Below the pieces are notes generated by a model. The model did no database searches, was not told where the DNA came from, and was given only the letters and a program-made list of their open reading frames with translations. Below are positions 26,060 to 38,405 of a stretch of DNA of 64,000 bases, in pieces. This stretch comes from Zarea fungicola (taxonomy: Eukaryota; Ascomycota; Sordariomycetes; Hypocreales; Cordycipitaceae), in contig FWCC01000158.1 of the NCBI GenBank assembly GCA_900169235.1, positions 1-64,000 on the forward strand, read 5' to 3'. Made by a program: the position numbers and the translations under genes. Each line of letters opens with the position of its first letter. Position 1 is the first letter of the stretch.

Positions 26060-27779
26060 GGTGACAGATGTATGCGCGCTTCGACGCAGTGTGAGGCGGG
26101 AAAATGGCGAGGCGGAAGATGCAGTCGAGGAAAAGGGTGAGCTCAGAAGACGCAGAGGGCTTTTCCCCTGCTCGAGTCAGTCGATGGGCGTGTTGAGGAC
26201 TGAGCAAGGTACCGCCGAGAGGTGGGAGGCAATGTATCGGGGACGTCGATGTGGATAGCGGGCATGCAGTAGACGCTCGACTCTGAACAGTCACTCTCAG
26301 GTGCCGCTGTGGGGTAAGGTGTATCCAATGTACAGACAGACAGAGTGGTGGGCGCTTCCAGCGTGGTGTGACGGACGTGGTAGAGCAGCAAACGGGATGA
26401 GGGAAAAGACAAAATGCAGAAAAAGCTGGCTGTATCAGGCACCCTACCGGATCGCAGCCTGGATGTAGCTTGCAGTTGAATCACAAAGGAGCCGTAAATG
26501 CCGCGAGATGATTTGATGTTGGGCTGCACCAGTGACCAGTGAAGCGAATGGGGGGTTTGATGCATGGGCCGCTGGAGACTGAGGCGGGGTCAGAGGCTTT
26601 CTTTGTACCGATAACGTGATTTCTGTAGTGGTTGCAGCGCCTGCAAAGAGCTGAAACGGGCCCTGAGGGGCCTGAAAGGGGCTTGAAAGGGGCCTGGAAG
26701 CGGCCCGCCCTCGGCTAGTTCCCCCCAAACGCTGCCAACAGTGAGTGAGCCATCCAACGACTCACAAGAGCGGGGGCACAGGTAATTTATTAGAGGCTCG
26801 AGCGTCTCTCCAAACAAGCCCAGATAGGCCAACAGTCACTAACGACGGATAATTCCAGGGGCATCTGCGGTGTGCCCAGCCACTGACCCGCGACGGACGT
26901 CCCTATTGGTGCTGCCTGCTGTTGGGTTCTAATTACCTCTTATTTCCATCTTTCATTTTCTGTTGGTGAATGTTTAAATAGCCCACGTGTGCTCTGAATA
27001 TCACATCTTACTGTATGTTCACTGTTCTGAGTGTTATCTGCAATAACAAAAGAATAATTGTAATTATAATGAAAAGAAAAGTAATCTGTACTTGCTCATA
27101 GTATAGCAGGCGATTGGGCAGATTATACTTGAGCAAGATATAAATGCTATCTGAATGCGTCATGGGCAAAAATCTGATTATAGGATGGACTCAGGAATTT
27201 GAGTGATGCATTCTGTCGTTTCATAACATCCTTGTTTGTCTTCCTCTCCATCAGTAAAGCTGCCCAAGAGGGGAACTAGTAACACATGAGAAGATAATAC
27301 GGCTATACTTCACAATCTGCCGAAAACTGTGCCTCTCGGTTAATGCAAATGAAAAACATCCGTTCAGATATTATCACAGATTTATACGAATATAAATAAA
27401 TGAAAACTTAATCTGTATTCCGTCGAGTGTTCTTCACCTCCCGATTCAAGCATCTCTATATAGCACTGGACCTCTCGCCTTACGTAATCCATTTTTTTTC
27501 GCGGAACATGATATTTCCAGCCAACCAACCTACCCTTGCTTGCAGGCGCGACACGACCGCAAGCTACATCAACTACGCCAGAAAAAAAATTGCGAGCGGC
27601 AAGGAGGAGACTGCGCACCATCTCGATCTCTGCAGGGAACTCCGAAGGATCTCCATCAAATCCTTTTCCACTCCTACTGGCCGGCATCTGCGCATTTTGC
27701 TCCTTGGAAGTGAGCAGCCCCTGCGACTCGCGCCAGAACATCCGGTCGAATCCCTAGGCAGCAAACATTGAGCGTCAAG
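26060..27779. other. divergent ste7/spt6 intergenic region
   Basis: About 1.7 kb. The ste7 side (26060-26900) is G/C-rich with a run of AGGGGCCTG-like units at 26658-26700. The remainder to about 27450 is A/T-rich. No gene is supported. Confidence 0.5.
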
Positions 27780-30700
27780 ATGAGCAGTAGCATGCGCGAT
27801 TTGATCTCCGCGGAGGCGGAGCTCGATGACGAAGAAGATGATGAATCATTCGACGAAGGAAATGGTCCTCAGCGCAGCCGCAACCGAGGCGAATTCGATG
27901 ATTCTTCCGAGGAGGAAGAAGACGATGATGACGAGGAAGAGGCGCGCAAGGTTTGTGCGCACTCAAAAATTAACAGTGGTCTGGGCTAACAAAAGGTTTC
28001 AATAGATTCGTGAAGGCTTCATTGTCGAAGATGAGGATGAGGACGAAGTGGAAGGCGACGACGACGAAGACCGGCCTGTCAAGAGAAAACGTGAACATCG
28101 TGATCGTGAACAAGAAGAGCAATTGGATGAGGATGATTACGATCTTGTAGGCGAGCAATATGGCGAACAACCGAAATCGCAACCACAGGTAGGAAGCTTG
28201 GCCCCGAATCGCTTGTCCCCAATGCGCTAACGCGACACAGTCCAAATTCAAGCGCTTAAAGCGTGGCCACCGCGGCGATGGCGGCGAGCCGAGCAGGACA
28301 GGCGGCTTGGAAGACATCTTCAACGACGAAGATGATGAGGCCGGTGAACAGCGTGGATACAGACCTTCCTTCCGAGGCCAAGCCGACGAGTTTGACGACT
28401 TCATCGAGGACGACTACCCCGAGGACGATGACGAACGCGAACGTGCTCAGGAGGATGTTGAAGTCGCTCGCTCCAAGGACCGTGGTGTGTCTGGTATCGT
28501 CGATACTACTGGTCTTGACAAGGAGGCCCTTGACGATATGGAGGCCATCTTTGGCAATGGCGAAGACTACGACTGGGCCTTGCAAATGGAAGATGAAGAG
28601 GAGGAGCGCGAACGTGACGAACAGGGCATCGAGCTCAAGGACGTTTTTGAGCCGTCCCAGCTCAAGGAAAAGCTTCTCACCGACGAGGATAATCTCATTC
28701 GCTTCACCGATGAGCCCGAGCGATTCCAGCTGGAGCGCAAGCCCTTTAAAAACCTCCAGCTCACTGCTGAGCAGTTCCGCGACGAGGCCAAGTGGATCAG
28801 CAACCAGTTGTGGCCGAAGAAGGGTCTATCACAAGAATTGCACGCCCCCTTCGGAAAGGCCGTTGGCAAGGTTCTCGAATTCTTTGTCGTCGACGAAGTC
28901 GAGGTTCCCTTTGTCTTCCAGCACCGCAAAGACTACTTGCTGCATTCGAAAAAAATTCGCAAGTCCACGCATGATGACCCTGACGGCCCCGACTACACCA
29001 TTCAGTCGGACAAGCTACTAAACCAGGACGACCTTTGGCGGATTCTCGAGCTCGACATCAAGTTCCGTTCGTTTATAGAGAAGAAGAATGCCTTGGAAAA
29101 GACAGTAGAGAATCTCAAGTCGCTCGACGTGGCGGACCAGATGATCGAGGAAATGATCCCCGAAGCCACCACCATGGAGGAGTTGCAGGATCTTCAAGAC
29201 TACATCCAGTTTCAGTACGCCGCAAAACTCAAGGACCTTGCCGTTCTAGCTGGCAACGTTTCCCAGATCAAAAAGCCCGGCTCTAAGAGCAGTCTTCTGG
29301 ATCGTGTTCGCAATGGCAAGGCGTACTACTTTGTCAAGGCTTACGGTATCTCCGCCGACCAACTGGCTAAAAATGCCTTGCGCCAGGGCAAGAAGATCAC
29401 CCCCGATGACGACTCACAATACCCGATGGACCTGGCGGACACGTTGATTGACGACAATTTCACCACGGGAGACCAGGTTATTAGCGCAGCGAGACAAATG
29501 TATTCAGAAGAGCTCTATGCCAGTCCACGCATGAGAAAGTTTTTCCGCAGCTCATACTACCAGGCCGCTGAGATCAGCTGTCGGCGCACTGACAAGGGCC
29601 TCCGCAAGATTGATGACACCCACCCATACTACGAGATCAAGTATCTGCAAAACCAGACGATTGCGGACCTCTTGCACCAGCCTGAGATCTTTTTGAAAAT
29701 GATGCGTGCAGAGGAAGAAGGGCTGATAGAGATCAAGCTCATCATGCCTAGCCACTTTGATTTCCGGAAGCAGCTTTACCAAGAGTTTGAATCAGAAAAC
29801 TTTAGTGACCGTGCAGAGCAGTGGCGCGAGGAACGCAAAAAGGTGCTGGACGCGGCCTACCCCAAGCTCGAGAAGGCCATTGCCAAGAATATCAAGGAAG
29901 TCATTCGTACATTCTGCCAGGACGAAGTCTTGAAGATGATTCGCCAGGACTATTACAGAAAGCTGGACCAGGCGCCATACAAGCCTAAGGGTATGATCCT
30001 TGGTACAACGCCGCGAGTCCTAGCTTTCTCCAACGGTATGGGTGATCCGGCGCGAGATCCCGTCTGCTGGGCCTGGGTGCCAGAGGACGGCCGCGTTATG
30101 GAGCAGGGCAAGTTTAGCAACCTGGGCCGTGACGAGAGCCAGCGTGAGGCCTTTGTCGAACTGGTGAACCGTCGCCGACCCGATGTCATTGCTGTTAGCG
30201 GCTGGTCCTGTGACACTCATAAGTTGGTCCGCGACTTGGAAGCTCTTGTAAGCGAAAAGGCTCTGATGGGGCCAGAGTTTGAGGACCCAGAAACCAACGA
30301 TTATCGAACCGAGCAGCTGGAAGTCATGATTGTGGACGACGAAGTGGCTAGATTATACAAGGACAGCCCGCGAGCTCTTGCAGAGCATCCTTCTCTTAAC
30401 CCTGTGACGCGATACTGTGTAGCGCTCGCCCGCTACATGCAGAACCCGATGAAGGAGTATGCCGCTCTAGGCAAGGACGTCAGCTCTCTTTCATTTCACC
30501 CATGCCAGCATATGTTGCCACAAGACAAGGTGGCCAAGTATCTAGAGTCAGCCATGGTTGACACGGTCAACATGGTCGGATTGAACATTAATGATGCCAT
30601 GGCAGACCCGTACACGGCCAATCTGCTCCCCTTTATAGCCGGTCTCGGTGCTCGCAAGGCGACGAGTGTTATGAAGGCCATCAATGCCAACGGCGGCTCG

Positions 30701-32246
30701 GTTAACACAAGAGAAGAGCTTGTTGGTGACCCAGAAAGCAGAAAACTTCCTGTTGTGGGTCCTCGTGTTTGGAACAACTGCGCCAGTTTCCTTTACATTG
30801 ACTATGACGCCACGAATCCATCTTCAGACCCGCTTGATAACACTCGTGTCCATCCGGAAGACTACGAGCTTGGTCGCAAGATGGCGGCCGACGCACTGGA
30901 ACTGGACGAGGAAGACGTCAAGGCGGAAATCGACGAGAATGGCCCGGGAGCCATTGTGCGCAAGCTATTCAAGCAGGGTGAGCAGGAGAGAGTCAACGAA
31001 TTGGTTCTTGACGAGTACGCAGATCAGCTTCTGCGCAACTTTAACCAGCGAAAACGAGCTACTCTGGAGGCCATCAGTGCTGAGCTGCAGGCCGAGTATG
31101 AAGAGCTTCGCAGGAGCTTTGCCCCTCTTACGCAATCAGAAATTTTTACCATCTTTACGGGTGAGACGAAGCAGTCACTATGCGAGGGCATGATTGTGCC
31201 TGTCAACATTCGTGTGGCGCGAGATGACTTTGCTGTTGCCAAGCTTGACTGCGGTATCGAGGGCCGAGCAGAGGCGCACGAGGTTACGAGCCGGCCATCT
31301 GTGAAGGACGTTCTCAGTGTTGGGCAGACGACGCGCGCCAAGATTCTGGAGATTGACTACAAGGCGTTTTCAGCCAAGCTGTCGATGCGTGAGGACTCTC
31401 TTCGAATCCCGTACAAGCGACCAATCAACTACGGGCGAGACGGATGGGACTATGCACAAGAGGCAACGGACAAGGAAGAGCTCAAGGTCAAGGACAAGAC
31501 AACGGGTCGCACCCAGCGTGTTGTCAAGCACCCCAACTTCAAGCCGTTCAATGGATTGCAGGCGCAAGAATTCTTGGGCTCACAAGCCCCAGGCGAGGTT
31601 ATTATCCGTCCGTCGTCAAAAGGAAACGACCATCTGGCGATTACATGGAAGGTTGCCGACAATGTATACCAGCATATCGATGTGCTGGAGATGCAAAAGG
31701 AGAATGAGTTCTCGGTGGGCAAGCTTCTGCGTATTGGTGGACGATATACATATAGCGATTTGGATGAGTTGATTGTGGACCATGTCAAGGCCATGGCGCG
31801 CAAGGTTGAGGAGATGATGCGGCACGACAAGTACCAAAACCGATCACGCTCTGAAACTGGTAAGTTTTCTCCATCCCTCACTGCTCTCTCTTTCTCTCCC
31901 CTCAAACGTCTACCCTTCTATTATTCCTCCTCGTCCTCCCTACCTTTTTGTTTGCCAATCCAAAAGAAGAAACAAGACTAACATAAAGACAGAAAAATGG
32001 TTGACTACGTATATTGATGCAAACCCTAACCGGTCGGCGTATGCGTTTTGCATTGACACGAAACATCCTGGATACTTTTGGATGTGTTTCAAGGCCAGCC
32101 GAACGGCGAGTGTGATTGGCATCCCTGTTCGCGTGATTCCCCAGGGTTTTGAACTGAAGGGATACCAGTACCCGGATATGCGCGCTCTGTGTAACGGTTT
32201 CAAGCTGCGCTATCAAAATGAATTTTCAAGAATGGGGACGAAGTAG
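27780..32246 (+). CDS. spt6: transcription elongation factor and histone chaperone SPT6
   Basis: Nuclear factor that travels with RNA polymerase II and reassembles nucleosomes. Exons: 27780-27950, 28006-28188, 28241-31859, 31993-32246; 1,408 residues, near the usual length. The first 200 residues are very acidic ([11 protein letters not shown] and similar) with a basic patch VKRKREHRD. The core has helix-turn-helix and YqgF/RNase H-like segments (from about residue 696: [16 protein letters not shown]) and helix-hairpin-helix motifs ([13 protein letters not shown]). An S1 domain lies at about 1098-1167 ([16 protein letters not shown]) and the SH2 domain begins at about 1214 ([16 protein letters not shown]). 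The 84-residue last exon ([20 protein letters not shown]) completes the second SH2. The ATG at 27780 gives [10 protein letters not shown]; an upstream in-frame TTG is not needed. Introns are 55, 52 and 133 bp. Confidence 0.96.
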
Positions 32247-35200
32247 ATGAAGGCGAAAAGAAAAAAGCATGGAGTTTGCATTTGTAAAACAACACGACAG
32301 AGAGGAAGAGATTGGGTACCAGATGAAGGGGATGCAGAGCTTGAAGTTGCCATTTATTGTTATACTACGATGATTTTTCTACTTATTCCTGTTTTGTTTT
32401 TCTTATTATTATTTCGCCCTGTCGACTGCAGGCTTTTGATCGGCGGACAGAGCATGCCGCTGAGAAGAAGAGAAAAAAGGACGATAAAATATATGTAATT
32501 GAGCGCCAAGACAAAAGAAAGAAAAAAACCCATGGTGAGGGAGGTTCGGATTAAACCTGGCGTTTTGGGAATACGATGAAAAATTTGCAGCAACAGAATA
32601 TGTCTCAGTAAATGGCGTGACTTTTAAAATGTGGTGAGTAACGTATCAGTTGGCTGCCACGGGTGGTCTCGGAGCCCGTCGATGTACGTGGATGAATTCC
32701 GAGATGTGCGGCGACCTGGTTCACGAGCGGCAAAAGGGTCGTATCACCGTGAAACTCGCCCGAACCTCAAGCAACAAGGCAAAAAAAAAAAACAGCTCAT
32801 TATTATGGTAGTTGAAATGCACAACTGCCTCAGGCGCCGCGCGCGCCACGGGAGTCAAGGACCGAACATGGCACCACCGTGAGCGGCGCCGGGAGTGGAT
32901 CATTCAAGGAAGCCAGCGGAGAGATCGGGCTGGTCGGCTTGTCGCGATCATGCCTGCATCTCTGATGGCTGTGAGGTGAGTAACAATGTCGAGATTGCTT
33001 GCCACCGGGGTTGATTTTGCGAAATCGGAGGAAGAGAGGAGTAATCATCTTGGGGAATTGGTACTTTTTGTTTTCCTGCTGATTGCTCCTTGACCGGAAC
33101 ATTCTAGGAATGCAAAATCTGGAGAGGGGGAATTGGGGGCGGGCTGTCCAATTCTGTTGGGTATAAGTGGTGGTCACGCGACGGATGACTCGCTACAAGG
33201 AGGGGCAGCGGGTGAGTATGATGTGGTTCGTGAGTGAGGGGAGAGGAGACTGTGTCCTTGGTGGCGAGGATGCCAGGATGCCTCAATGCCAGCGAGACCG
33301 GAAGATGGAAAAATAACAAGGGTATGGAGCAGATTTACTGGGGATTGCGGCATAAAAGGTAATTGAGTTGATGTTGTGGTGATGGGTGGTTATGGTGTCG
33401 AGAATGGCGCCATCAAGATGCAGGCTTATCGTAGCGTTGGAATACCGCTGTGCAGAGAGTATTAATGATGCACAAAATGATGAAACAGCCGCAATTGTAA
33501 ATGAGATTGGATTCGTATGTAGACATGGATACCAGTCGATACTGTTTAGATAGTAATGCGTATTGTTTCCGTTTGCTGCCTATGGCGACATCGGGGTTCA
33601 CGGAGGTACGTCACGTCAGAGGAGTAGGCGTTGGGCTTGGAGCTTGCTTGGACACCATGGATCACGACACCACGACTAATGGAATAATTTTATATCCATT
33701 TTTTATTAAAATATACGATTGACTGCAGTATGATACCATCTTACGTGTTCTTTATCCTGTGGTAGGCCGAAGATGGAATGACGAGGCTGGCAAGTGAAGC
33801 TCCAGCTAGAAGCAGCCAGTATGCAAGCTCCATCGCAGCTCCAAGCCTCAGGGCGAGCTCCGGTGGTCGGTGGCGGTTGAATCCACTGTACAGAGTAAAT
33901 ACAGTGGCCAATTCCGTCACTGGCACTGTTTTGCTCCACTGTCCCTGCATGAGGGGCCACTGGTGACTGGGACCACTGGGACAGGTGGTCGATTCTCACC
34001 CCACCACGGAGGGACAGGCCTACAGGCGGCACAGCTTCGGTGCCCAGATATCCGGTTACTGGCACGCTCGCACGCCTGGTCACTGCTACAGCGCCAAGTG
34101 CGTGTCGCTGTGGTGGAGCAGGGGGCGGGCTTAGGCAACGTCACCATGCTGTAGAAATGTTGGGAATTAATGGCATAAGACGCCGACCGTTGTTTAGCGA
34201 TATTGGTCCTGACTCCTGACTCCTGAGGGGTCTGGCTGGTAAACAAATAAGCACCCCTGAAGCGCTAACTTGGGCCGACCTTGACTGTTCCAGGCTACCA
34301 GCTTGTCGGCCAACCAGGCTGGTATCAACACGGTATCCGCTCTCACTTAGCGCATAGGAATCGAATCCACCCCCGCAAAATAGCACAGGCCGGAAACAGC
34401 TTGGCGGCATCCGGACCCGACATGGGAGTGCGTCACCGACGCTTGCTGGATCAATTGATCAAGAGAGCTGGAAGCGGAAAACAAGAGCAAAATGCACGAT
34501 GCAGGAAGCCATTGCTGGCATGGACCAGATACTGGATGCAATCAATTGATTTGTAGCGAAACGGATTCAGTGAGCAGAGAGTGAGGGGAACCCCTCCTTT
34601 TTCTGGCGCTGGGTGGGTGTGTGCCGTCATTTCGGGGCGCCGCCTGGGCCTTTCGGGGTCTTCCAGGTGCTTCTTGCGTCAGGTCACGCGATGTGACTTG
34701 TCGATGCGCTACAATCACCACCAAGTCCCCAAGTACTGCTGCGCACTGCGTATGCGCACTGCGTATGCGCACTGCCCTGTTTGCACTGTGGTATTCCCTT
34801 TCTAAAGTATCTCACTAAACTGTTTCTCCACCAACGTCGCCTGTCATCTGCTAACGCTGTACCCCCGCTCTCACTTGCCCCCAATTGCGCAACGATCGCG
34901 TGACAATGGCTGTGACTCTCAACCACTAATTTGACACTCTGGGCTCCTCGCTGCCGCCGTCGCCTCCGCCCGCCGCCTCCTCCTCGAAGCTCGCTGTCCC
35001 TCTCACATATAATTAAAAGGCCCAGAACCTCCTCTTCCATCAACCCCTCCTTTCCATCATCATCCCCAATTCAACAACTTTGGTTTTCCATCAACAGTCC
35101 ATCCTGTCCCAATTCATCTCTTCATCAACGCTTAAATTCCAGTCTCGTACATAGACTCGATTCCGGATCCTTGATACTTTGACCGTCTCCATCTCGTCGT

Positions 35201-35455
35201 TTGTTGTACAACCACCATTGAACTCCCATCCATCGGCTCCCCATATTGGTTTTGTTGAGTCTTGCATCATATTCCTCAATTACCTCCTTGTTGACATCCT
35301 TTGTCAATAAATCAAACAATCGCATCTCTTGAACAATCATTGTTCCCGTCTATCCCAAGCAGCCAATACAGACTTGTATAAGCTGCCCATCTACTTGTAC
35401 ACATCACATCACATCCACCAAGCCACATCACTCAACCCACAAACTACTTTCCATC
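32247..35455. other. long gene-free region with a 5' leader at its right end
   Basis: About 3.2 kb. Open frames are short and lack domains. A 13-bp tandem repeat lies at 34741-34775, and three close TCCTGAC-like repeats at about 34206-34225. From about 34940 to 35455 the plus strand is strongly C/T-rich and probably contains the leader of the Stf2-like gene. Confidence 0.5.
34741..34775. repeat. 13-bp tandem repeat, 2.7 copies
   Basis: GCGCACTGCGTAT occurs twice back to back, followed by a partial third copy GCGCACTGC. The unit contains the alternating purine-pyrimidine TGCGCA element. It lies about 0.7 kb upstream of the Stf2-like gene; its role is unknown. Confidence 0.8.
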
Positions 35456-36062
35456 AGTATGTTGTCCTTCTACCACTTACAAAAGTAAACAAGATGCTTA
35501 CCACCAGCAGTGACTCGCTCCCACAAGGCCAACGATCGTGATCACAAGGGCCTCGCTGAGGGCACCGCTCTCCCAGTCGAGCATCTACCACGTTACTTTG
35601 CCAAGAGTGGCTACGCCGACGTCGATCCCAAGAAGATTAAGAAGGACGGCGGCGGCAAAGGCAACTGGTATGCAACCCGCTACTTTCTACCCACTCTCTA
35701 CATTGACGTCATAACCCGCCCTCTGCATGAACTATTCTTTTTCCTTCATTCCCAGTCAATATCTGCGTCGTAAAGCGTGCTACGAGAGGAACAACGCAAA
35801 TAGACAAATCATATACTAATACGCCGCCTATAGGGGTACCTTTGCCGAAGACGTCGCTGATGAAGACTTTACCTTTACCAACGCCCGTCGCCGCTCCAAC
35901 AGCAGCAGCGTCTCCCACCATGCCAGGGACTTTAGGACCAAGTTTGAGGTTATTGATACCGAACCCGTCTTTGAAGAGTCCCTTCATGGCCCCGTCGAGG
36001 AAGAGGAGAATGGCGAAGACCTCGCCAAGACTGACTCCTCTGAGAGCGGACGCTCATCCTAG
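35456..36062 (+). CDS. Stf2-like small hydrophilic protein (ATP synthase-stabilising/mRNA-binding family)
   Basis: Exons: 35456 (a single coding base), 35511-35667, 35834-36062; 128 residues. The start codon is assembled by splicing: A at 35456, an intron GTATGT..CCAGCAG at 35457-35510, then TG at 35511. The unspliced frame has an upstream stop (TAA at 35486-35488) and no other Met, so splicing supplies the only ATG. The protein begins MTRSHKANDRDHKGLAEG and has the core PKKIKKDGGGKGNWGT, which resembles the IKK-GSGKGNWG core of yeast Stf2, a stress-linked F1Fo-ATPase stabilising factor related to HABP4/PAI-RBP1 RNA-binding proteins. The rest is highly charged with an acidic C-terminus, probably disordered. 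The third exon follows a 166-bp intron that splits the Trp codon. Confidence 0.85.
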
Positions 36063-37103
36063 AGCTGCATGCCCTTCTAACTAATTTAACCCTGGGCTAA
36101 GCCATTTGCTGGTTTGGGGAGACTTTTCTTTTCACTATGCGCCGGATGCTATCTGAAAGTTGTGCGCCCACCAGGCTGGTTCACCCTGGCGCCAAAGCAA
36201 TGTATTACTGTATCATCACTTTCTATAACGACATGAAAGCCCCCTCAACCGGGCACGAAATTGACTATTTGTTTACTACTGGTTACTTTACTCGTGATGC
36301 AACTGTCTTTGCTCCATCTGTGTCATGAGTGTACATATGTGTACCGGTGGTGTTGCGTTTATACTGTCTTGTGACACCTGCACATCGCTGCTTAGGAGCT
36401 CACACAGCAGAACTGTGACACGCCGTAATGCTAGACGATGGCAAATGAATCCCCTTTGACGACCAAAATGCGTTACTTGGTAGAAAATCTCATCCGTTCA
36501 AGTTTAATTGTCCGCAAATGCAGGCCAAGCCAGACAATTATATTAACACTTTGGCCGTCTCAGCTGCACTTTACTTACTTGCCTAGAGTATATGGACTAC
36601 CTGCTACAATTTAGTTGCAACTCTGTGTTTATTCAAAAAGCACACGTTACACCTACCATTGTTCCAGTGTCGGTCACTGCTCAACCAGTGCCAGTCAAAC
36701 CCATCCAGACGCTGCCTCTACGCATTGTACAAGTAAACACACAAGTCATATCTGGTGTACAAGGCTTTATTAAATACTGAGCAAGTTTATTCTCCACAAC
36801 CTTGACCTACCCCCATCCAATGTGTCATTCTATACTAGGTCATCTGTAGTGTATCAGTGTGAGGCTGTTTGAATCACTTACCCACAGGACGTCCTGCCGC
36901 TTAATCACCACCGCCAATCTAAAAGCATGTTATTTGCGACACAACAGCTATTCATTGCCGCCATGATTTTCATATATATATAAATCGTCTGGGCCAGGGA
37001 AATCAACTCAAGAACAAACAGACATTACTCACCTTGACATTCAACAAGTTCGATCCGCGCCACAACTCAAAGAAACAGAAAACCACACAAAGGAAGAGAA
37101 GCC
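36063..37103. other. intergenic region, no gene supported
   Basis: About 1 kb, mostly A/T-rich. A TATATATATAA element at 36974-36984 is about 120 bp before the next start codon and may be its TATA box. Nothing else is recognised. Confidence 0.5.
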
Positions 37104-38405
37104 ATGGTGCCTTTCGTCACGGATTTCTCAAAACGCGTCACCGTCTTTACCGCCGATGAGAAATGGATCTACTTTGACGGCCACGGACAGACCGCGACCC
37201 TGGAAGTGAGCTCAGAGCCCGTCAACGGGATGGGTGCTCTCCTCCTCGCCCACCGGCGGCGGCTCCGCGAGGCCATGGCCAGCATCCGCGAGAGCCAGGT
37301 CGACAAGCCGGACAGCGCAAAGTTCAACATTGTCAAGGCCCACCTCGAAACCATGCTCGAGCATCTCCTGGAGTGCACCTTTACGCTTCCCGGCGCCGAC
37401 AACCCGCGCGACGAGCTGGGCCGGCGCACGCTGTCGTGGTGCATCTACGACCGGATGCGGCACTATGTGCTCGGCCAAAACGAAGAGGAAAACGCCGTAT
37501 TCCTGGTGGAGCAGCAGCAGCAGCCGCTGACCTTTGAGGAAGATGCGGAGGAGCAGCAGGTGGAGGAGGAGGAGGCGTCGTCCCCCATGTTGATCCCAGA
37601 ACTGCCCACGTTTGACTCGCGCCAGGTCCAGATTGAGGTGCACGCCGTCGACTATGAGCGTGTCACGGGCACCGTGATCCTCAACGCCGGCGGCGGCGGC
37701 AACGAGGGCACGCCGCTGAAGCGGTACACCTGCGTCTGCCTGCGCGAGGTCAGCCGCGCTAGCATGCTGGGCTTCCGCGGCTTCCAACACGCGGACGACG
37801 GTGTGGTCCGCGACATGGCCAGCACACTGTACGTGCTGGGGCGGGTGAGGCAGCTCCGGCAGGGTCTCGAGGCAGGCTACGATGTAATGGGGAAGCTGTG
37901 CGTGCCGCACCTCGTCGGGTACATCAGCCACGCCGTGCGCACATACGACACCGAGATTGACCCCGAGGGCGGCGGCGGTGGCCAGCAGCAGCAGCCACAG
38001 GAAGAGCAGGCGGCGTACATTGTCGGCGCCGTGGTCGAGAGGCGCGATGACAGCCCGGGCACCATGGCCATGCGTCTGCGTGCCTCCGAGGCGGCCACGC
38101 CACGGGCCATGGCGGAAACGTGGCTGGACAGCCTGCACGAGACGTTGCAGGTCCTGCACAGTCACGGCATGGCCTGGGGCGGCGCGGCGGCACTTGTCAA
38201 CGGCGAGGCCAGCGGGGAGTACCTGGCCAGCTGCGTCGAGATTATCAGCGACAAGCCGTGGCTTTTGAGGGGGTACGGTGTACAAGGGGAAGAAGGGATC
38301 AGGAGCGATTTGGAGGCGCTCCGGCGGCTAGGGGAGCTCGTGCCGCGTAGGAGACGGTTTAGTTGGCGCTTCTTGAAGAGGGACAGGGCGGAATGGGATA
38401 AGTAA
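37104..38405 (+). CDS. uncharacterised fungal protein with degenerate kinase-like C-terminus (copy 1)
   Basis: Single-exon gene of 433 residues with no signal peptide. I do not recognise the N-terminal part (VTVFTADEKWIYFDGHG). A Gln/Glu-rich linker follows at about 135-160. The C-terminal third (LHSHGMAWGGAAALVN, then EIISDKPWLLRGYG and GIRSDLEALRRLGELV) lines up by eye with the catalytic loop, DFG region and end of fungal kinase-like proteins, whose usual form is LHxxGIxWGDxKxxNVL with DFGGG and VEGDLQGL. The catalytic Asp is Gly here and the DFG Asp is not kept, so it would be a pseudokinase. It shares VFTAD near the start and the pattern C-V-P-x2-x-G-Y-I-x-H-A with the gene at 39405. The kinase link is inference from short motifs. 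Confidence 0.6.
   Translation: MVPFVTDFSKRVTVFTADEKWIYFDGHGQTATLEVSSEPVNGMGALLLAHRRRLREAMASIRESQVDKPDSAKFNIVKAHLETMLEHLLECTFTLPGADNPRDELGRRTLSWCIYDRMRHYVLGQNEEENAVFLVEQQQQPLTFEEDAEEQQVEEEEASSPMLIPELPTFDSRQVQIEVHAVDYERVTGTVILNAGGGGNEGTPLKRYTCVCLREVSRASMLGFRGFQHADDGVVRDMASTLYVLGRVRQLRQGLEAGYDVMGKLCVPHLVGYISHAVRTYDTEIDPEGGGGGQQQQPQEEQAAYIVGAVVERRDDSPGTMAMRLRASEAATPRAMAETWLDSLHETLQVLHSHGMAWGGAAALVNGEASGEYLASCVEIISDKPWLLRGYGVQGEEGIRSDLEALRRLGELVPRRRRFSWRFLKRDRAEWDK

Noticed and set aside
34355..34385. tRNA-like T-arm (GGATTCGATTCC on the minus strand)
   Set aside because: The base before the loop does not pair properly, and no matching acceptor, D-arm or anticodon arm can be folded around it.
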